Assembly: GCF_002887595.1 (NCBI RefSeq)
Contig: NZ_PEBU01000011.1
Location: 62,001 to 126,000 of the forward strand
DNA from: Bowmanella denitrificans
Lineage (GTDB): Bacteria > Pseudomonadota > Gammaproteobacteria > Enterobacterales > Alteromonadaceae
DNA length: 64,000 bases
Direction: 5' to 3'
Shown: one piece after another, positions 1 through 8,546 of the stretch
Position numbering within the stretch: position 1 is the first letter of the stretch
How the letters are laid out: the number at the start of each line of letters is the position of its first letter
Made by a program: the position numbers and the translations under genes
The notes under the pieces: model-generated
Databases searched by the model: none
What the model saw: the letters and a program-made list of their open reading frames with translations, nothing else
Told to the model about the DNA's origin: nothing

Positions 1-1
1 G

Positions 2-2137
2 TCCAATAATGAAGATGGCTACTTTTATACCGGTGGCGATGATGACTGGATGGGGAAAGACGATGGCACCCGCGAACTGCCCGGTATCATAGCTGATGCC
101 TTGCGTAATAGTGGCTCAACAGGTGTGGAAGGCATAACGAATCTACAGACCACGCAGGCCATGCTTTCTGCTTTCAACTGGGATATCGGACCCGATGAAA
201 AAAGCGTTGATCCCAACTACAACCTGGGTGCGACAGTAGGTAACCAATTCCAGGTGGGTAGCGAAGGAACGCTAGGGTTTTTGGCGACTATGGCGTACGA
301 CCAGGAGTGGACTGTCGCCAATGAGAAGAACGGCTCAGATTTGGGCGGTGGTTGTGATAACAGTGGTGAAAGATGTTTCACCAAGTATCTTGATGGCTTG
401 TCCACAGAGCAGAGTGTTCGCTGGAGTGGCATGTTCAACGTCGGTTATGAATTTAACAATAACCACAAGGTTGAGCTGACCAATATGATCCTGCACGATA
501 TGCGAGACAGAGTAAGAAACAGAGATTACTTTGACGCCAACGAGTCAGAGGAAGGGGAAACCGAGCTGCGTCGTCTGGATATCATCTTTGAAGAACGGGA
601 GATGATCACCAGCCAACTTAAAGGCACGCATAATTTCCCCTGGCTGAATTTCGCCTACCTGGATTGGTATGTCGGCACCAGCCGTGCGACCCGCGATGCG
701 CCGGATATTCTGGAAGCCACCTTTGAAAAAGAAATGGACAATGGCGCCGTGGTTTACGAAGGTCTGCAAGATCTGGCGGCCACCAACCTGAACAGACAGT
801 ATCAGCAGTTGGAAGATGACTCAGACACAGTGGGCTGGAACTTTGCCTACCCCATGTCCGGTGAAAACTGGGAAGTGGAATGGAAGATAGGTGGCGATTA
901 TTGGGAGAAAACCCGCGAAGCGCAGAGTATCGATCTGGGGATTAGACACTTCAGTATTCGTGATGAATACAAACAGGGTGTCAGACTGGATCAAATCTTC
1001 TCCCCTGATAATATTGCTAATCCTGACTTTTATACCAGTGCGACAGGTCGAGGGCTGTTCCAGGACGGCACGGCCGACGGTGATAAGTATTCCGCTGCAG
1101 CTAAGTTGGAAGCCTATTACCTGATGGGTGATGCTTTTATTAACAAGACCTGGCGGATCAGTGGCGGTTTGCGTTGGGAGCAGTTCCAGCAGGTGTCTAT
1201 TCCTTATCAGGCGCACACAGATCTGTTTGCGGTAAGTGGTGATGACATTGCGGATACCGTTTTCAACAAAGATGAGTTATTCCCGTCCCTGGCCTTGACT
1301 TACATTCTTGATGACGAGATGCAGATTCGTTTTAACGTAAGTGAAACGGCCATTCGTCCTGATATGCGCGATATCAGTTCAAGCTTCTTTATTGACCCTC
1401 TGACCGAGTTCCTGGTGCGCGGTTCACCGCTGCTGCGCAGTGCCGAGTTGAAAAATGCCGACTTGCGCTGGGAGTGGTATAAAGAGTCCGGCAACAACCT
1501 ATCGGTTGCTCTGTTCTACAAAGACATGACTAACCCGATTGAGATGGTTGAACTCAGTGGTGGTGAAGGTACTCCTCAGCTGTTGACCGCCAACGCTGAA
1601 GAAGGAGAGCTGTATGGACTGGAAGTTGAATTCCTGCAGGATCTGAGCTTCCTGTCTAATGACATGGCTGGCTTCTTCCTGTCTGGCAACATCACCTTGT
1701 CTGATTCCAATGTGAAGATTGGTCGTGATAACCCGGACTCGCTGTATAACCAGCAGTTACGTGATGCCTTAAACGCCAGCACGGTAACAACATCTATTAC
1801 TAATGATGAGCGCCGCTTGGTCGGCCACTCAAAATGGGTTGCTAACCTTCAGTTTGGTTGGGATTCAGATGATGGTAATCACTCTACTTCATTGGTGTAC
1901 AACGCCTTTGGTGAGAGGATCATTGTGCCGGGTGTGAGTGGCAATGAAGACGCGCAGGAGCAACCATTCAACTCGCTGGACTTTGTGTATAGTTACTATC
2001 CTAACTTTAATACCACAGTGAAGTTCAAAGTGCAGAACTTGTTGGGTGAAGACAAGGAGATCATGCAGGAAAACCTGACAATGTGGTACAAGGAAGTGGG
2101 TACCAAAGTCAGCGCCAGCTTCTCTTACGAGTTCTAA
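2..2137 (+). CDS. TonB-dependent receptor, 5' end outside window
   Basis: The open frame enters from the left edge and runs 711 codons to TAA, so the signal peptide, TonB box and plug are off-window. What remains reads as an outer-membrane beta-barrel: alternating aromatic and polar strands, acidic loops, and a last strand ending in phenylalanine (SFSYEF), as barrel proteins need for insertion. Barrel motifs such as 'ETAIRPDMRDIS' followed by 'RGSPLLRSAELKNADLRWEWY' are typical of this superfamily. It is followed by a strong terminator and, about 240 bp on, by its likely energiser, a Pho-box-driven TonB2 operon. By that context it may take up a phosphorus-containing ligand, but the substrate cannot be read from the sequence. 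Family assignment is firm. Confidence 0.9.
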   Translation, partial: SNNEDGYFYTGGDDDWMGKDDGTRELPGIIADALRNSGSTGVEGITNLQTTQAMLSAFNWDIGPDEKSVDPNYNLGATVGNQFQVGSEGTLGFLATMAYDQEWTVANEKNGSDLGGGCDNSGERCFTKYLDGLSTEQSVRWSGMFNVGYEFNNNHKVELTNMILHDMRDRVRNRDYFDANESEEGETELRRLDIIFEEREMITSQLKGTHNFPWLNFAYLDWYVGTSRATRDAPDILEATFEKEMDNGAVVYEGLQDLAATNLNRQYQQLEDDSDTVGWNFAYPMSGENWEVEWKIGGDYWEKTREAQSIDLGIRHFSIRDEYKQGVRLDQIFSPDNIANPDFYTSATGRGLFQDGTADGDKYSAAAKLEAYYLMGDAFINKTWRISGGLRWEQFQQVSIPYQAHTDLFAVSGDDIADTVFNKDELFPSLALTYILDDEMQIRFNVSETAIRPDMRDISSSFFIDPLTEFLVRGSPLLRSAELKNADLRWEWYKESGNNLSVALFYKDMTNPIEMVELSGGEGTPQLLTANAEEGELYGLEVEFLQDLSFLSNDMAGFFLSGNITLSDSNVKIGRDNPDSLYNQQLRDALNASTVTTSITNDERRLVGHSKWVANLQFGWDSDDGNHSTSLVYNAFGERIIVPGVSGNEDAQEQPFNSLDFVYSYYPNFNTTVKFKVQNLLGEDKEIMQENLTMWYKEVGTKVSASFSYEF

Positions 2138-2147
2138 CTTGCTGTTT

Positions 2148-2175
2148 AAAGGGCCGCGGCTTGCGGCCCTTTCTT
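2148..2175 (+). terminator. Rho-independent terminator after TonB receptor
   Basis: A perfect 10-bp stem (AAAGGGCCGC / GCGGCCCTTT) with a 5-nt loop starts 10 nt after the receptor stop codon and runs into T-rich sequence. It separates the receptor from the downstream Pho-box promoter. Confidence 0.9.
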
Positions 2176-2284
2176 TACCGTTTTTTTGTCACAATTGCCT
2201 GTCTTTTCCTCAGTCTTTAATCCCCGTGTTACAAAAGTTTGTAGTCTGATACCAGCCGAAAAGGGTCACCAGTTAGTCATCAGT

Positions 2285-2318
2285 CTGTAATAAAACTGTC
2301 ACGCTTAACCCCTATCCT
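2285..2318 (+). promoter_or_regulatory. Pho box plus -10 element of the TonB2 operon
   Basis: CTGTAATAAAACTGTCAC (2285-2302) matches the enterobacterial PhoB box in 17 of 18 positions. TATCCT (2313-2318) follows after exactly 10 nt, the spacing usual for PhoB-activated promoters that lack a good -35. Fourteen bases (AATAAAACTGTCAC) are identical to the box in front of phoB at 53315-53332. It probably drives the operon starting at 2377. Confidence 0.85.
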
Positions 2319-2331
2319 GTGCGCGAATTCC

Positions 2332-2359
2332 AAAGATCAGTATCCCGCTGGTCTTTTTT
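2332..2359 (+). terminator. Terminator-like hairpin in the operon leader
   Basis: AAAGATCAG (2332-2340) pairs with CTGGTCTTT (2348-2356) over 9 bp, with one G-U in RNA. The loop is 7 nt and the U-tract runs to 2359. It lies between the Pho-box promoter and the DUF3450 start codon, so it may act as an attenuator, or as the 3' end of a short RNA of about 35 nt. The structure is visible; the function is inferred. Confidence 0.55.
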
Positions 2360-2376
2360 AATTAGGGTTTGACAGT

Positions 2377-3147
2377 ATGAGGCTTTTGAAACTACTTCCG
2401 CTGGCCGTGCTTGCCACCTCCCTGGCAGTCACCGCCCCGTCAATGGCACAAGAAGACAAGTATCTTGAACCTGTGGTGAAAGAGGCTGGCAAGATCAATA
2501 CATCTGCAGCCGGTTCGCAGGAAAAAATCAACAAGATGACGGACCAGATTGACAATAAACTGCAGCAGTTTAAGACCATTAATAAAGAAATTGACGGTTT
2601 GCTGGTATACAACGCGCAACTGCGTAAGCAAATCGATAATCAGCTTAAAGAAGTAGACGACCTGAACAAAGCCATCGATGAAGTCAGTGTCATCGAACGC
2701 CAGATCACCCCTTTGATGTTACGCATGATTGAAGGCCTGAAACAATTTGTTGAACTGGATGTGCCTTTCCTGCCTGAAGAGCGCAGCAAGCGTCTGGCCG
2801 ATCTGGCTGGTTTGATGGAACGTGCCGATGTGGCACCGTCCGAAAAATTCCGCCGCGTGATGGAAGCCTATCAGATTGAGATGGATTACGGCCGCACCCT
2901 GGAAGCCTACAGTGGCTTGCACACTGTCGGTGGCCAGGAACGTAATGTGGACTTCCTGCGCGTTGGACGTACCGCGCTGATTTATCAGACCCGCGATGCC
3001 AGCCAGCAAGGCATCTGGAACAAGCAAACCCGTCAATGGGAAGAACTGCCTTCCAGTTATCGCACTCAGGTGACCAAAGGTCTGCGTATGGCCAAGAAGC
3101 AACTTGCCCCTGATTTGCTGTCCCTGCCAGTAGCCCTGACCGACTAA
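2377..3147 (+). CDS. DUF3450 periplasmic coiled-coil protein
   Basis: A 256-residue protein with a cleavable signal peptide (about residues 1-24, ending SMA-QED). Residues about 35-100 form a long, Q/K/E/D-rich heptad region that reads as coiled coil, followed by a mixed C-terminal domain. The sequence fits the DUF3450 family, which in Alteromonadales and Vibrionales is the first gene of TonB2-type clusters. It probably works in the periplasm with the TtpC/ExbB/ExbD/TonB2 motor; its exact role is not established. It is the first gene after the Pho-box promoter, with only 13 nt before the next gene, so it is co-transcribed. The start is ATG, with AGGG 9 nt upstream. Confidence 0.85.
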   Translation: MRLLKLLPLAVLATSLAVTAPSMAQEDKYLEPVVKEAGKINTSAAGSQEKINKMTDQIDNKLQQFKTINKEIDGLLVYNAQLRKQIDNQLKEVDDLNKAIDEVSVIERQITPLMLRMIEGLKQFVELDVPFLPEERSKRLADLAGLMERADVAPSEKFRRVMEAYQIEMDYGRTLEAYSGLHTVGGQERNVDFLRVGRTALIYQTRDASQQGIWNKQTRQWEELPSSYRTQVTKGLRMAKKQLAPDLLSLPVALTD

Positions 3148-3160
3148 GAGAGTAGAAATC

Positions 3161-4531
3161 ATGAAATCCATAGTGAAAGTTCTGACCACTGGCCTGTTTG
3201 CCTCCTTAGTCGCCACTGGCGCCATGGCACAGAGCGCGAATGATAAAGCCCTGGATCTGGACCAATTGCTGAAGCAATTGGAGCAAGGCCAGATTGCCCA
3301 AAATAAAGACAACCAGCGCCGCGAGCAAGAATTCGCCGCCAAGGTCGCCGAGCAGGATCAAATGCTTAAAGAGGCCACCAATAAGCGTAACGCTGAGTTG
3401 AATACCAGTGAAAGCCTGGAGCGTCAGTTCCAGGAAAACGAATTTAAGCTGGCTGACCTGAATGATGCTCTGACCAATCGCCTGGGCTCGCTGAAAGAGC
3501 TGTTTGGTGTGTTACAGCAAGTCTCAGGCGATACCAAAGGTAAATTCCAGAACTCGGTTATTTCTGCACAGATTCCTGGCCGTGCTGAGTTTCTTGATGG
3601 TTTGGCACAGTCTATGGGGTCTAGCTCCAAACTGGCCTCCATTGATGAAATCGAGCGCGTATGGTTTGAAATTCAACGTGAAATGACCGAGTCCGGCAAA
3701 GTAACCAAGTTCACTACCGATGTGGTGGAAGCCGGTGGTAACAAAGTCAGCAAGGAAGTGGTACGTGTGGGCGCCTTTGCTCTGGTGTCTGATGGTAAAT
3801 ATCTGGATATGAACCCATCCACCGGCACCGTCGCTGAACTGACCCGTCAACCCGCTGGTCGTTATGGCGAGAGCGCTGCTAACCTGCAAGCTTCCAATGG
3901 TGAGCTGGTAGAATTCGGTTTGGATCCTACCGGTGGTTCAATCCTGGGGCTGCTGGTGCAAGCACCTAACTTCCAGGAACGTATTGAACAGGGCGGTTTG
4001 GTTGGCTACATCATTCTGGCCGTGGGCGCTGTGGGCTTACTGCTGGCATTGGAGCGTCTGATCAGCCTGACTCTGATTAAAGCCAAGGTTGACCGCCAGT
4101 TGAAAAACCAACAGCCAAGCAAAGATAACCCGCTGGGCCGTATTCTGCATGTTCGTGAGGAATTCCCTAACGTCGATACCGAGACCCTTGAGCTGAAACT
4201 GACGGAAGCCATTCTGGGTGAAGTTCCTAAGCTGGGCCGCAACCTGACCATGATTAAGATCATCTCCGTGGTCGCACCGCTGATGGGGCTGCTGGGTACC
4301 GTAACCGGTATGATCAACACCTTCCAGGCCATTACCCTGTTTGGTACTGGTGACCCGAAACTGATGGCCGGTGGTATTTCTACGGCGTTGATGACCACGG
4401 TACTGGGTCTGGTAGTGGCGATTCCGATGACACTGCTGTACGCCATGTTGAATACGCGCAGCAAGAACATCGTGTTCATCCTTCAGGAACAAGCCTCAGG
4501 TGTGATTGCAGAACGCGCTGAACGGAGCTAA
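3161..4531 (+). CDS. ttpC: TtpC-like MotA/TolQ/ExbB proton-channel protein
   Basis: 456 residues, about twice an ordinary ExbB. It has a signal peptide (about 1-23), then a periplasmic coiled-coil domain (about 25-105) and a mixed domain to about 265. The C-terminal third is ExbB-like: one membrane helix near 275-295, a cytoplasmic loop, and two helices in the segment with 'APLMGLLGTVTGMI' and 'STALMTTVLGLVVAIPM'. This architecture matches TtpC, which in Vibrio is required for TonB2 but not TonB1 function. It lies between DUF3450 and exbB with very short gaps, so it is part of the same operon. It presumably joins the inner-membrane motor and extends into the periplasm. Confidence 0.9.
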   Translation: MKSIVKVLTTGLFASLVATGAMAQSANDKALDLDQLLKQLEQGQIAQNKDNQRREQEFAAKVAEQDQMLKEATNKRNAELNTSESLERQFQENEFKLADLNDALTNRLGSLKELFGVLQQVSGDTKGKFQNSVISAQIPGRAEFLDGLAQSMGSSSKLASIDEIERVWFEIQREMTESGKVTKFTTDVVEAGGNKVSKEVVRVGAFALVSDGKYLDMNPSTGTVAELTRQPAGRYGESAANLQASNGELVEFGLDPTGGSILGLLVQAPNFQERIEQGGLVGYIILAVGAVGLLLALERLISLTLIKAKVDRQLKNQQPSKDNPLGRILHVREEFPNVDTETLELKLTEAILGEVPKLGRNLTMIKIISVVAPLMGLLGTVTGMINTFQAITLFGTGDPKLMAGGISTALMTTVLGLVVAIPMTLLYAMLNTRSKNIVFILQEQASGVIAERAERS

Positions 4532-4536
4532 TCGCC

Positions 4537-5055
4537 ATGTTCGAGATATTCGAGGCAATACGTGATTTTACCGAGACAGGGGGCCAGGTTCTGTTGGTCA
4601 TCGGTCTGCTGATATTCATCATGTGGTTGCTGATTCTGGAACGTGCCCTGTATGTGTTTATCTGGCACAAACAGTTTAAGGGCCAGACCATTGCAGCCTG
4701 GGAAGCCAGAAGCGACCGTTCATCCTGGTATGCCGAGCAGATTCGCCAGGCCATGATCTCCAGGGTTAGCCTGAAACTGAAAGGCTCAATCCCGGTCATT
4801 CAGGCCCTGGTAGCCCTGTGCCCGCTGTTGGGCCTGATGGGCACAGTAACCGGCATGATTGAGGTGTTTGATGTGATGGCCATTTCCGGCTCGGGTAACG
4901 CCCGTTCCATGGCTTCCGGGGTGTCTAAGGCGACTATCCCGACCATGGCCGGTATGGTTGGCGCACTGTCCGGGGTATTTGCCTCCACCTGGCTGATGCG
5001 CATCACCAAAACCGAAAAAATGCATATTGAAGATGCCATGAACCTGGATCACTAG
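4537..5055 (+). CDS. exbB: ExbB2-type biopolymer transport protein
   Basis: 172 residues with three predicted membrane helices: about 15-35, then a pair in the conserved MotA/TolQ/ExbB domain carrying 'LCPLLGLMGTVTGMIEVF' and 'ATIPTMAGMVGALSGVF'. It would form the proton channel with ExbD and pass the proton-motive force to TonB. It starts 5 nt after ttpC and has a GGAG upstream. It is short, as expected for the ExbB2 class. After it comes an unusual 126-bp gap filled with palindromes before exbD. Confidence 0.92.
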   Translation: MFEIFEAIRDFTETGGQVLLVIGLLIFIMWLLILERALYVFIWHKQFKGQTIAAWEARSDRSSWYAEQIRQAMISRVSLKLKGSIPVIQALVALCPLLGLMGTVTGMIEVFDVMAISGSGNARSMASGVSKATIPTMAGMVGALSGVFASTWLMRITKTEKMHIEDAMNLDH

Positions 5056-5075
5056 TGTGTAGATGGTCGGTGCGG

Positions 5076-5163
5076 GTCGGACTTCAGTCCGACAGCTAAC
5101 CGACCTTCAGTCGGGATAAAGCCCGACCCCAGGGGTTAACTATTAGTCGGGATACATCCCGAC
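5076..5163. repeat. Cluster of REP-like 18-bp palindromes inside the operon
   Basis: Three near-identical palindromes lie between exbB and exbD: GTCGGACTTCAGTCCGAC (5076-5093), GTCGGGATAAAGCCCGAC (5110-5127) and GTCGGGATACATCCCGAC (5146-5163), with a shorter CCGAC/GTCGG pair near 5100-5114. The first is repeated exactly at 19051-19068. This pattern resembles REP elements mobilised by RAYT transposases. No transposase gene is in the window. In mRNA the hairpins could alter exbB/exbD expression ratio. Confidence 0.85.
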
Positions 5164-5181
5164 CTACTATAAGAGAATTTT

Positions 5182-5586
5182 ATGAAACAGCATTTTCAGA
5201 ATCTGGTAGACGAAGAAGAAGCCACCATCGACCTGACCCCGATGCTGGACGTGGTGTTTATCATGCTGATCTTCTTCATCGTAACGGCTTCTTTCGTGAA
5301 GGAAGCGGGCATCGATGTCAACCGTCCTGAAGCTGCCACTGCAGTGAAGAAAGACCGCGCCAACATCCTGATTGCGATCAGTGATAAGAATGAGATCTGG
5401 ATCAACAAGCGTCGCATCGACGAGCGTGCGGTTCAGGCCAACATTGAACGTCTGTATGCCGAAAACCCGCAGGGGAGTGTGGTTATCCAGGCGGATAAGA
5501 AGGCCACCACTGAAACCTTGATTAAGGTAATGGATGCCTCCAGGGCCGCCGGCGTATTCGATGTATCCATTGCGGCCCAGGAGTAA
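5182..5586 (+). CDS. exbD: ExbD2-type biopolymer transport protein
   Basis: 134 residues: a short cytoplasmic N-terminus, a single membrane helix (about 22-42) and a periplasmic domain. The conserved protonatable aspartate is Asp23 in 'DLTPMLDVVF', the counterpart of Asp25 of E. coli ExbD. It works with ExbB as the TonB motor stator. Its start is ATG with AAGAG upstream. It is separated from exbB by the palindrome cluster and from tonB by 52 nt. Confidence 0.93.
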   Translation: MKQHFQNLVDEEEATIDLTPMLDVVFIMLIFFIVTASFVKEAGIDVNRPEAATAVKKDRANILIAISDKNEIWINKRRIDERAVQANIERLYAENPQGSVVIQADKKATTETLIKVMDASRAAGVFDVSIAAQE

Positions 5587-5638
5587 GTGGGCGTGCAATT
5601 TTTCAGGCGAGCCGTTATCTCTCAGTCAGGAGTGAAGC

Positions 5639-6292
5639 ATGGCTAATGCAACAGTTACAGCGCCGGGCAGCAGTTCTATGTTCGGCAGAATGATGATTGC
5701 CCTGGTCCTCTCGGCAGTTGTCACCCTGGGTTTGTTTTTCCTGATGCAGTCACTGATTAAAAGCGGTGGCAGTGCATTGACCGATCCTCCAGTCGGGTCG
5801 GTACTCGACTTTGTGCGGGTGAAACAGGAAGAACAGGTCGAGAAAAAAGATCGTAAGCCCAAAAAGCCACCTAAGCCGGAAGAGCCGCCGCCACAGATGC
5901 AGCAACCGCAGATGGACTCACCCACGCCAAATGCTGAGGGTGGGGCAGGCATGGACTTCTCGGCCGATATCGGTGGTGATATGGCCCTGGCGGGTGGACT
6001 GGCGTTGGAAGGCGGAGACGGAGAGTATCTGCCCATCGTTAAGGTGTCACCTGTCTATCCAAGACGTGCATTGCAACGTGGCATTGAAGGCTACGTGATA
6101 GTGGAATTCACAGTGACCAAAGCCGGTACGGTGCGAGACCCTATCGTGGTGGAAGCCAATCCTGAAGGCATATTTGAGCAGGCTGCCATGGACGCTGCCA
6201 TGAAGTTTAAATACAAGCCCAGAGTTGTTAACGGTGAAGCTGCCGAAGTGGCTGGCGTACAAAACCGTATAACCTTCCAGATTGATGGTTAA
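5639..6292 (+). CDS. tonB: TonB2-type energy transducer
   Basis: 217 residues. One N-terminal membrane helix (about 16-40) is followed by a charged and proline-rich periplasmic stretch (K/P/E-rich, about 70-100). The C-terminal TonB domain (about 130-215) contains 'YPRRALQRGIEGYVIVEF' and 'AAMDAAMKFKYKPR'. It is shorter than E. coli TonB, as is usual for TonB2. It would contact the TonB boxes of receptors such as the one ending at 2137. An AGGAG Shine-Dalgarno sits 7 nt before the ATG. Confidence 0.93.
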   Translation: MANATVTAPGSSSMFGRMMIALVLSAVVTLGLFFLMQSLIKSGGSALTDPPVGSVLDFVRVKQEEQVEKKDRKPKKPPKPEEPPPQMQQPQMDSPTPNAEGGAGMDFSADIGGDMALAGGLALEGGDGEYLPIVKVSPVYPRRALQRGIEGYVIVEFTVTKAGTVRDPIVVEANPEGIFEQAAMDAAMKFKYKPRVVNGEAAEVAGVQNRITFQIDG

Positions 6293-6302
6293 GGTGGAAC
6301 CG

Positions 6303-7616
6303 ATGTTTGCGAAAAAAACAATCAGTCAACTGGTCGCTCTGGCGCTGCTGACGACGACCGGCTATGTGCTGCCAACTGTCACTCCCGTGGGGATGGCAAA
6401 GGCTCAGGAGCAGCAGGAAGAGCGCAAAACCCGTCGTACTCCGGCCTTGCGTGCTAAAGTATATGAGCAGTTGGCCCGTGCTCAGGCGCTGGCTGATGAA
6501 GATAAAATCGGCGAGGCGCTGGAAGCACTGGATAATGTCAAAGATAAGTCCAGTTCCATGAACAGCTATGAGCTGGCCATGCTGTATAACTTTTATGGCT
6601 TTATTCACTACAATGCCGAGCAGTACGACAAGGCTATCGCCGCGTTTGAGCAGGTGGTGGAACAACAGCCTATTCCTGAGTCCTTTGAGCTGACCACGCT
6701 GTTCAGTCTGGCCCAGTTGCATATGATGCAAGGCAACTACGACAAAACCCTGGTCTTTCTTGAGCGCTGGGAAGCCTTGAATGTGGGGGATATCCCGGCC
6801 AAGAACTATCTGATCAAGGCCCAGGCCATGTACCAGATGAAGGATTACGAGCGCGCCTCCCGTTTTATCAATCAGGCGGTAGCCATGGTTGAAAAGGAAG
6901 GTAAGGTTCCTGAGGAAAACTGGTTTGTATTGCAGCGCGCTATCTTTTACGAGCTGAAGCAGCCTGAGAAGGTCAGGGATGTGCTGGTGAAGATGGTCAG
7001 GCACTACAACGACGGTAAGTATTGGGTACAACTGGCTGGCATGTACGGTGAGTTGGGTGAAGAGAAAAAACAGCTTGCTGTGCTGGAAGCGGCATATCAG
7101 CAAGGCTATATCACCACAGGTTCAGATGTATTCAACCTGGCCCAGTTGTATTACTACCATCAGGTACCGGTTAAAGGTGCACGTTTGATGGAACAGGCCA
7201 TGCAAGAAGGGGTACTGGAACGCAACCTGCGCAACCTCAAATTTACCGCTAATTGCTGGGCGCTGGCGAAGAATGACGATAAGGCCATTCCGGTGCTGAC
7301 CGCTGCGGCGAATTTGTCGGAAGATGGCGAGCTGGATGCGCAACTTGGTCAGATGTACCTGAACATGGAAGCCTACGATAAAGCCATTGAAGCAACACTG
7401 GCAGCCTTGCAAAAAGGTGGCTTGCGCAACCAGGGTATGTCTCATCTGGTATTGGGAATGGCGTATTTCAACAAGCAGCGCTTTAACGATGCGCTAAATG
7501 AATTGGCCAAGGCAGAGAAGTTTGACAGTGCCAAACGTATGGCCCAGCAATGGGGTAAATACGTGGAAGCCGAGAAGGTCAGCTACGAAAGGCTCAAAGC
7601 CGAGCTTTCTTCCTGA
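6303..7616 (+). CDS. TPR-repeat periplasmic protein of the TonB2 operon
   Basis: 437 residues with a signal peptide (about 1-34, ending AKA-QEQ) and many tetratricopeptide repeats, for example 'AMLYNFYGFIHYNAEQYDKA' near 85-105 and 'GQMYLNMEAYDKAIEATLAA' near 350-370. TPR proteins commonly close DUF3450-TtpC-ExbB-ExbD-TonB2 operons; a scaffolding role in the periplasm is likely but unproven. I chose the ATG at 6303, which has AAGGTGG 5 nt upstream, over the earlier TTG at 6282, which overlaps tonB. A terminator follows. Confidence 0.85.
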   Translation: MFAKKTISQLVALALLTTTGYVLPTVTPVGMAKAQEQQEERKTRRTPALRAKVYEQLARAQALADEDKIGEALEALDNVKDKSSSMNSYELAMLYNFYGFIHYNAEQYDKAIAAFEQVVEQQPIPESFELTTLFSLAQLHMMQGNYDKTLVFLERWEALNVGDIPAKNYLIKAQAMYQMKDYERASRFINQAVAMVEKEGKVPEENWFVLQRAIFYELKQPEKVRDVLVKMVRHYNDGKYWVQLAGMYGELGEEKKQLAVLEAAYQQGYITTGSDVFNLAQLYYYHQVPVKGARLMEQAMQEGVLERNLRNLKFTANCWALAKNDDKAIPVLTAAANLSEDGELDAQLGQMYLNMEAYDKAIEATLAALQKGGLRNQGMSHLVLGMAYFNKQRFNDALNELAKAEKFDSAKRMAQQWGKYVEAEKVSYERLKAELSS

Positions 7617-7642
7617 TATGCAAAAGATATGTCATCTGTATG

Positions 7643-7670
7643 AGCCGCCAGCAATGGCGGCTTTTTCTTT
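7643..7670 (+). terminator. Terminator of the TonB2 operon
   Basis: An 8-bp perfect stem AGCCGCCA / TGGCGGCT with a GCAA loop, followed by a T-rich tract, begins 26 nt after the TPR gene stop. Confidence 0.9.
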
Positions 7671-7781
7671 TTGGCTTGCGCTACGGGCATGCTCCGCCTT
7701 ATTGAACTAGAATAACGATAAGCGAAATTAACCCATCGCCACGGAACTGGATGCAGGCTAGGTCAAACTAAGGTAGCTTGC

Positions 7782-8546
7782 ATGAGGCTGTTTTTGTTGC
7801 TGTTTTCACTGCTTTTTTGCTCTTACCCATTAGCCTCTGACGGCACAGTGATTAAAGTCTCGCTGGCTGAAGTGGATTATGCCCCGTATTATTTCTACCA
7901 GGATGGCCAGCTACATGGCGTATCGGTGGATATTCTTCATCGGGTGCTGAGCGATATTGGCATGAGTCCTGAGTTTGTGCGCAGACCCTGGACAAGGCTG
8001 CTGAGCGAAACGTCGCTTGGCAGACAGGACTTGATTATGGTGTTGTATAAAACGCCGGAACGCTTACAACAGTTTGACTATGTGACGCCTGCCTACCTGT
8101 CAGACAAAATTGCCCTGCTATGCTTCAAACCTTGTGCTTCTGCTTTTGATGGCAGCTTGGACAGCCTGTCTGGCATGTATATTGGCACAATACGCAATAA
8201 CTCCTACGGTGAGGTGTTTGACAGTCAGCCGGGCATCGCCAGGCAGGAAGTGGAAAATGAGGAGCTGTTGTTTAAACTGCTGGGGCTGGGCAAATTGCGT
8301 TATGCCATTGCATCTGAAATACGGTTTGACTGGTCAGTAAAAGCCAGTAACGATGCGCGTATTATGGTGTTAAGCCCGGCCATTGACCGAGCTGGGATTT
8401 ACTTTGCTTTTGGCAGACAAAGCCATGTGGACAAAGACACCCGGCAGCAGTTTAGTCTGAGCTTACGGCAACTTCTGCACAGCCCTGACTACCTGGCAAT
8501 ACTGGACAAATATAATATGCAGGAGTACAGGGTTCAGCCTGATTAG
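7782..8546 (+). CDS. Periplasmic solute-binding protein, family 3-like
   Basis: 254 residues with a signal peptide (about 1-19, ending LAS-DGT). The mature part has the bilobal pattern of family-3 binding proteins: 'DYAPYYFYQDGQLHGVSVDI', then 'VRRPWTRLLSETSLGRQDLI', then 'QFDYVTPAYLSDKIALL'. No ABC permease or ATPase is nearby. Stand-alone proteins of this kind are common in Alteromonadales and often act as sensors or have unknown ligands, so transport should not be assumed. The gene is preceded by the TonB2 operon terminator and its stop abuts the stop of the convergent CBS gene. Confidence 0.8.
   Translation: MRLFLLLFSLLFCSYPLASDGTVIKVSLAEVDYAPYYFYQDGQLHGVSVDILHRVLSDIGMSPEFVRRPWTRLLSETSLGRQDLIMVLYKTPERLQQFDYVTPAYLSDKIALLCFKPCASAFDGSLDSLSGMYIGTIRNNSYGEVFDSQPGIARQEVENEELLFKLLGLGKLRYAIASEIRFDWSVKASNDARIMVLSPAIDRAGIYFAFGRQSHVDKDTRQQFSLSLRQLLHSPDYLAILDKYNMQEYRVQPD

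Noticed and set aside
2719-3342. Leftward 207-codon frame
   Set aside because: It is antisense to DUF3450 and ttpC, has atypical composition and crosses the junction between two well-supported genes.
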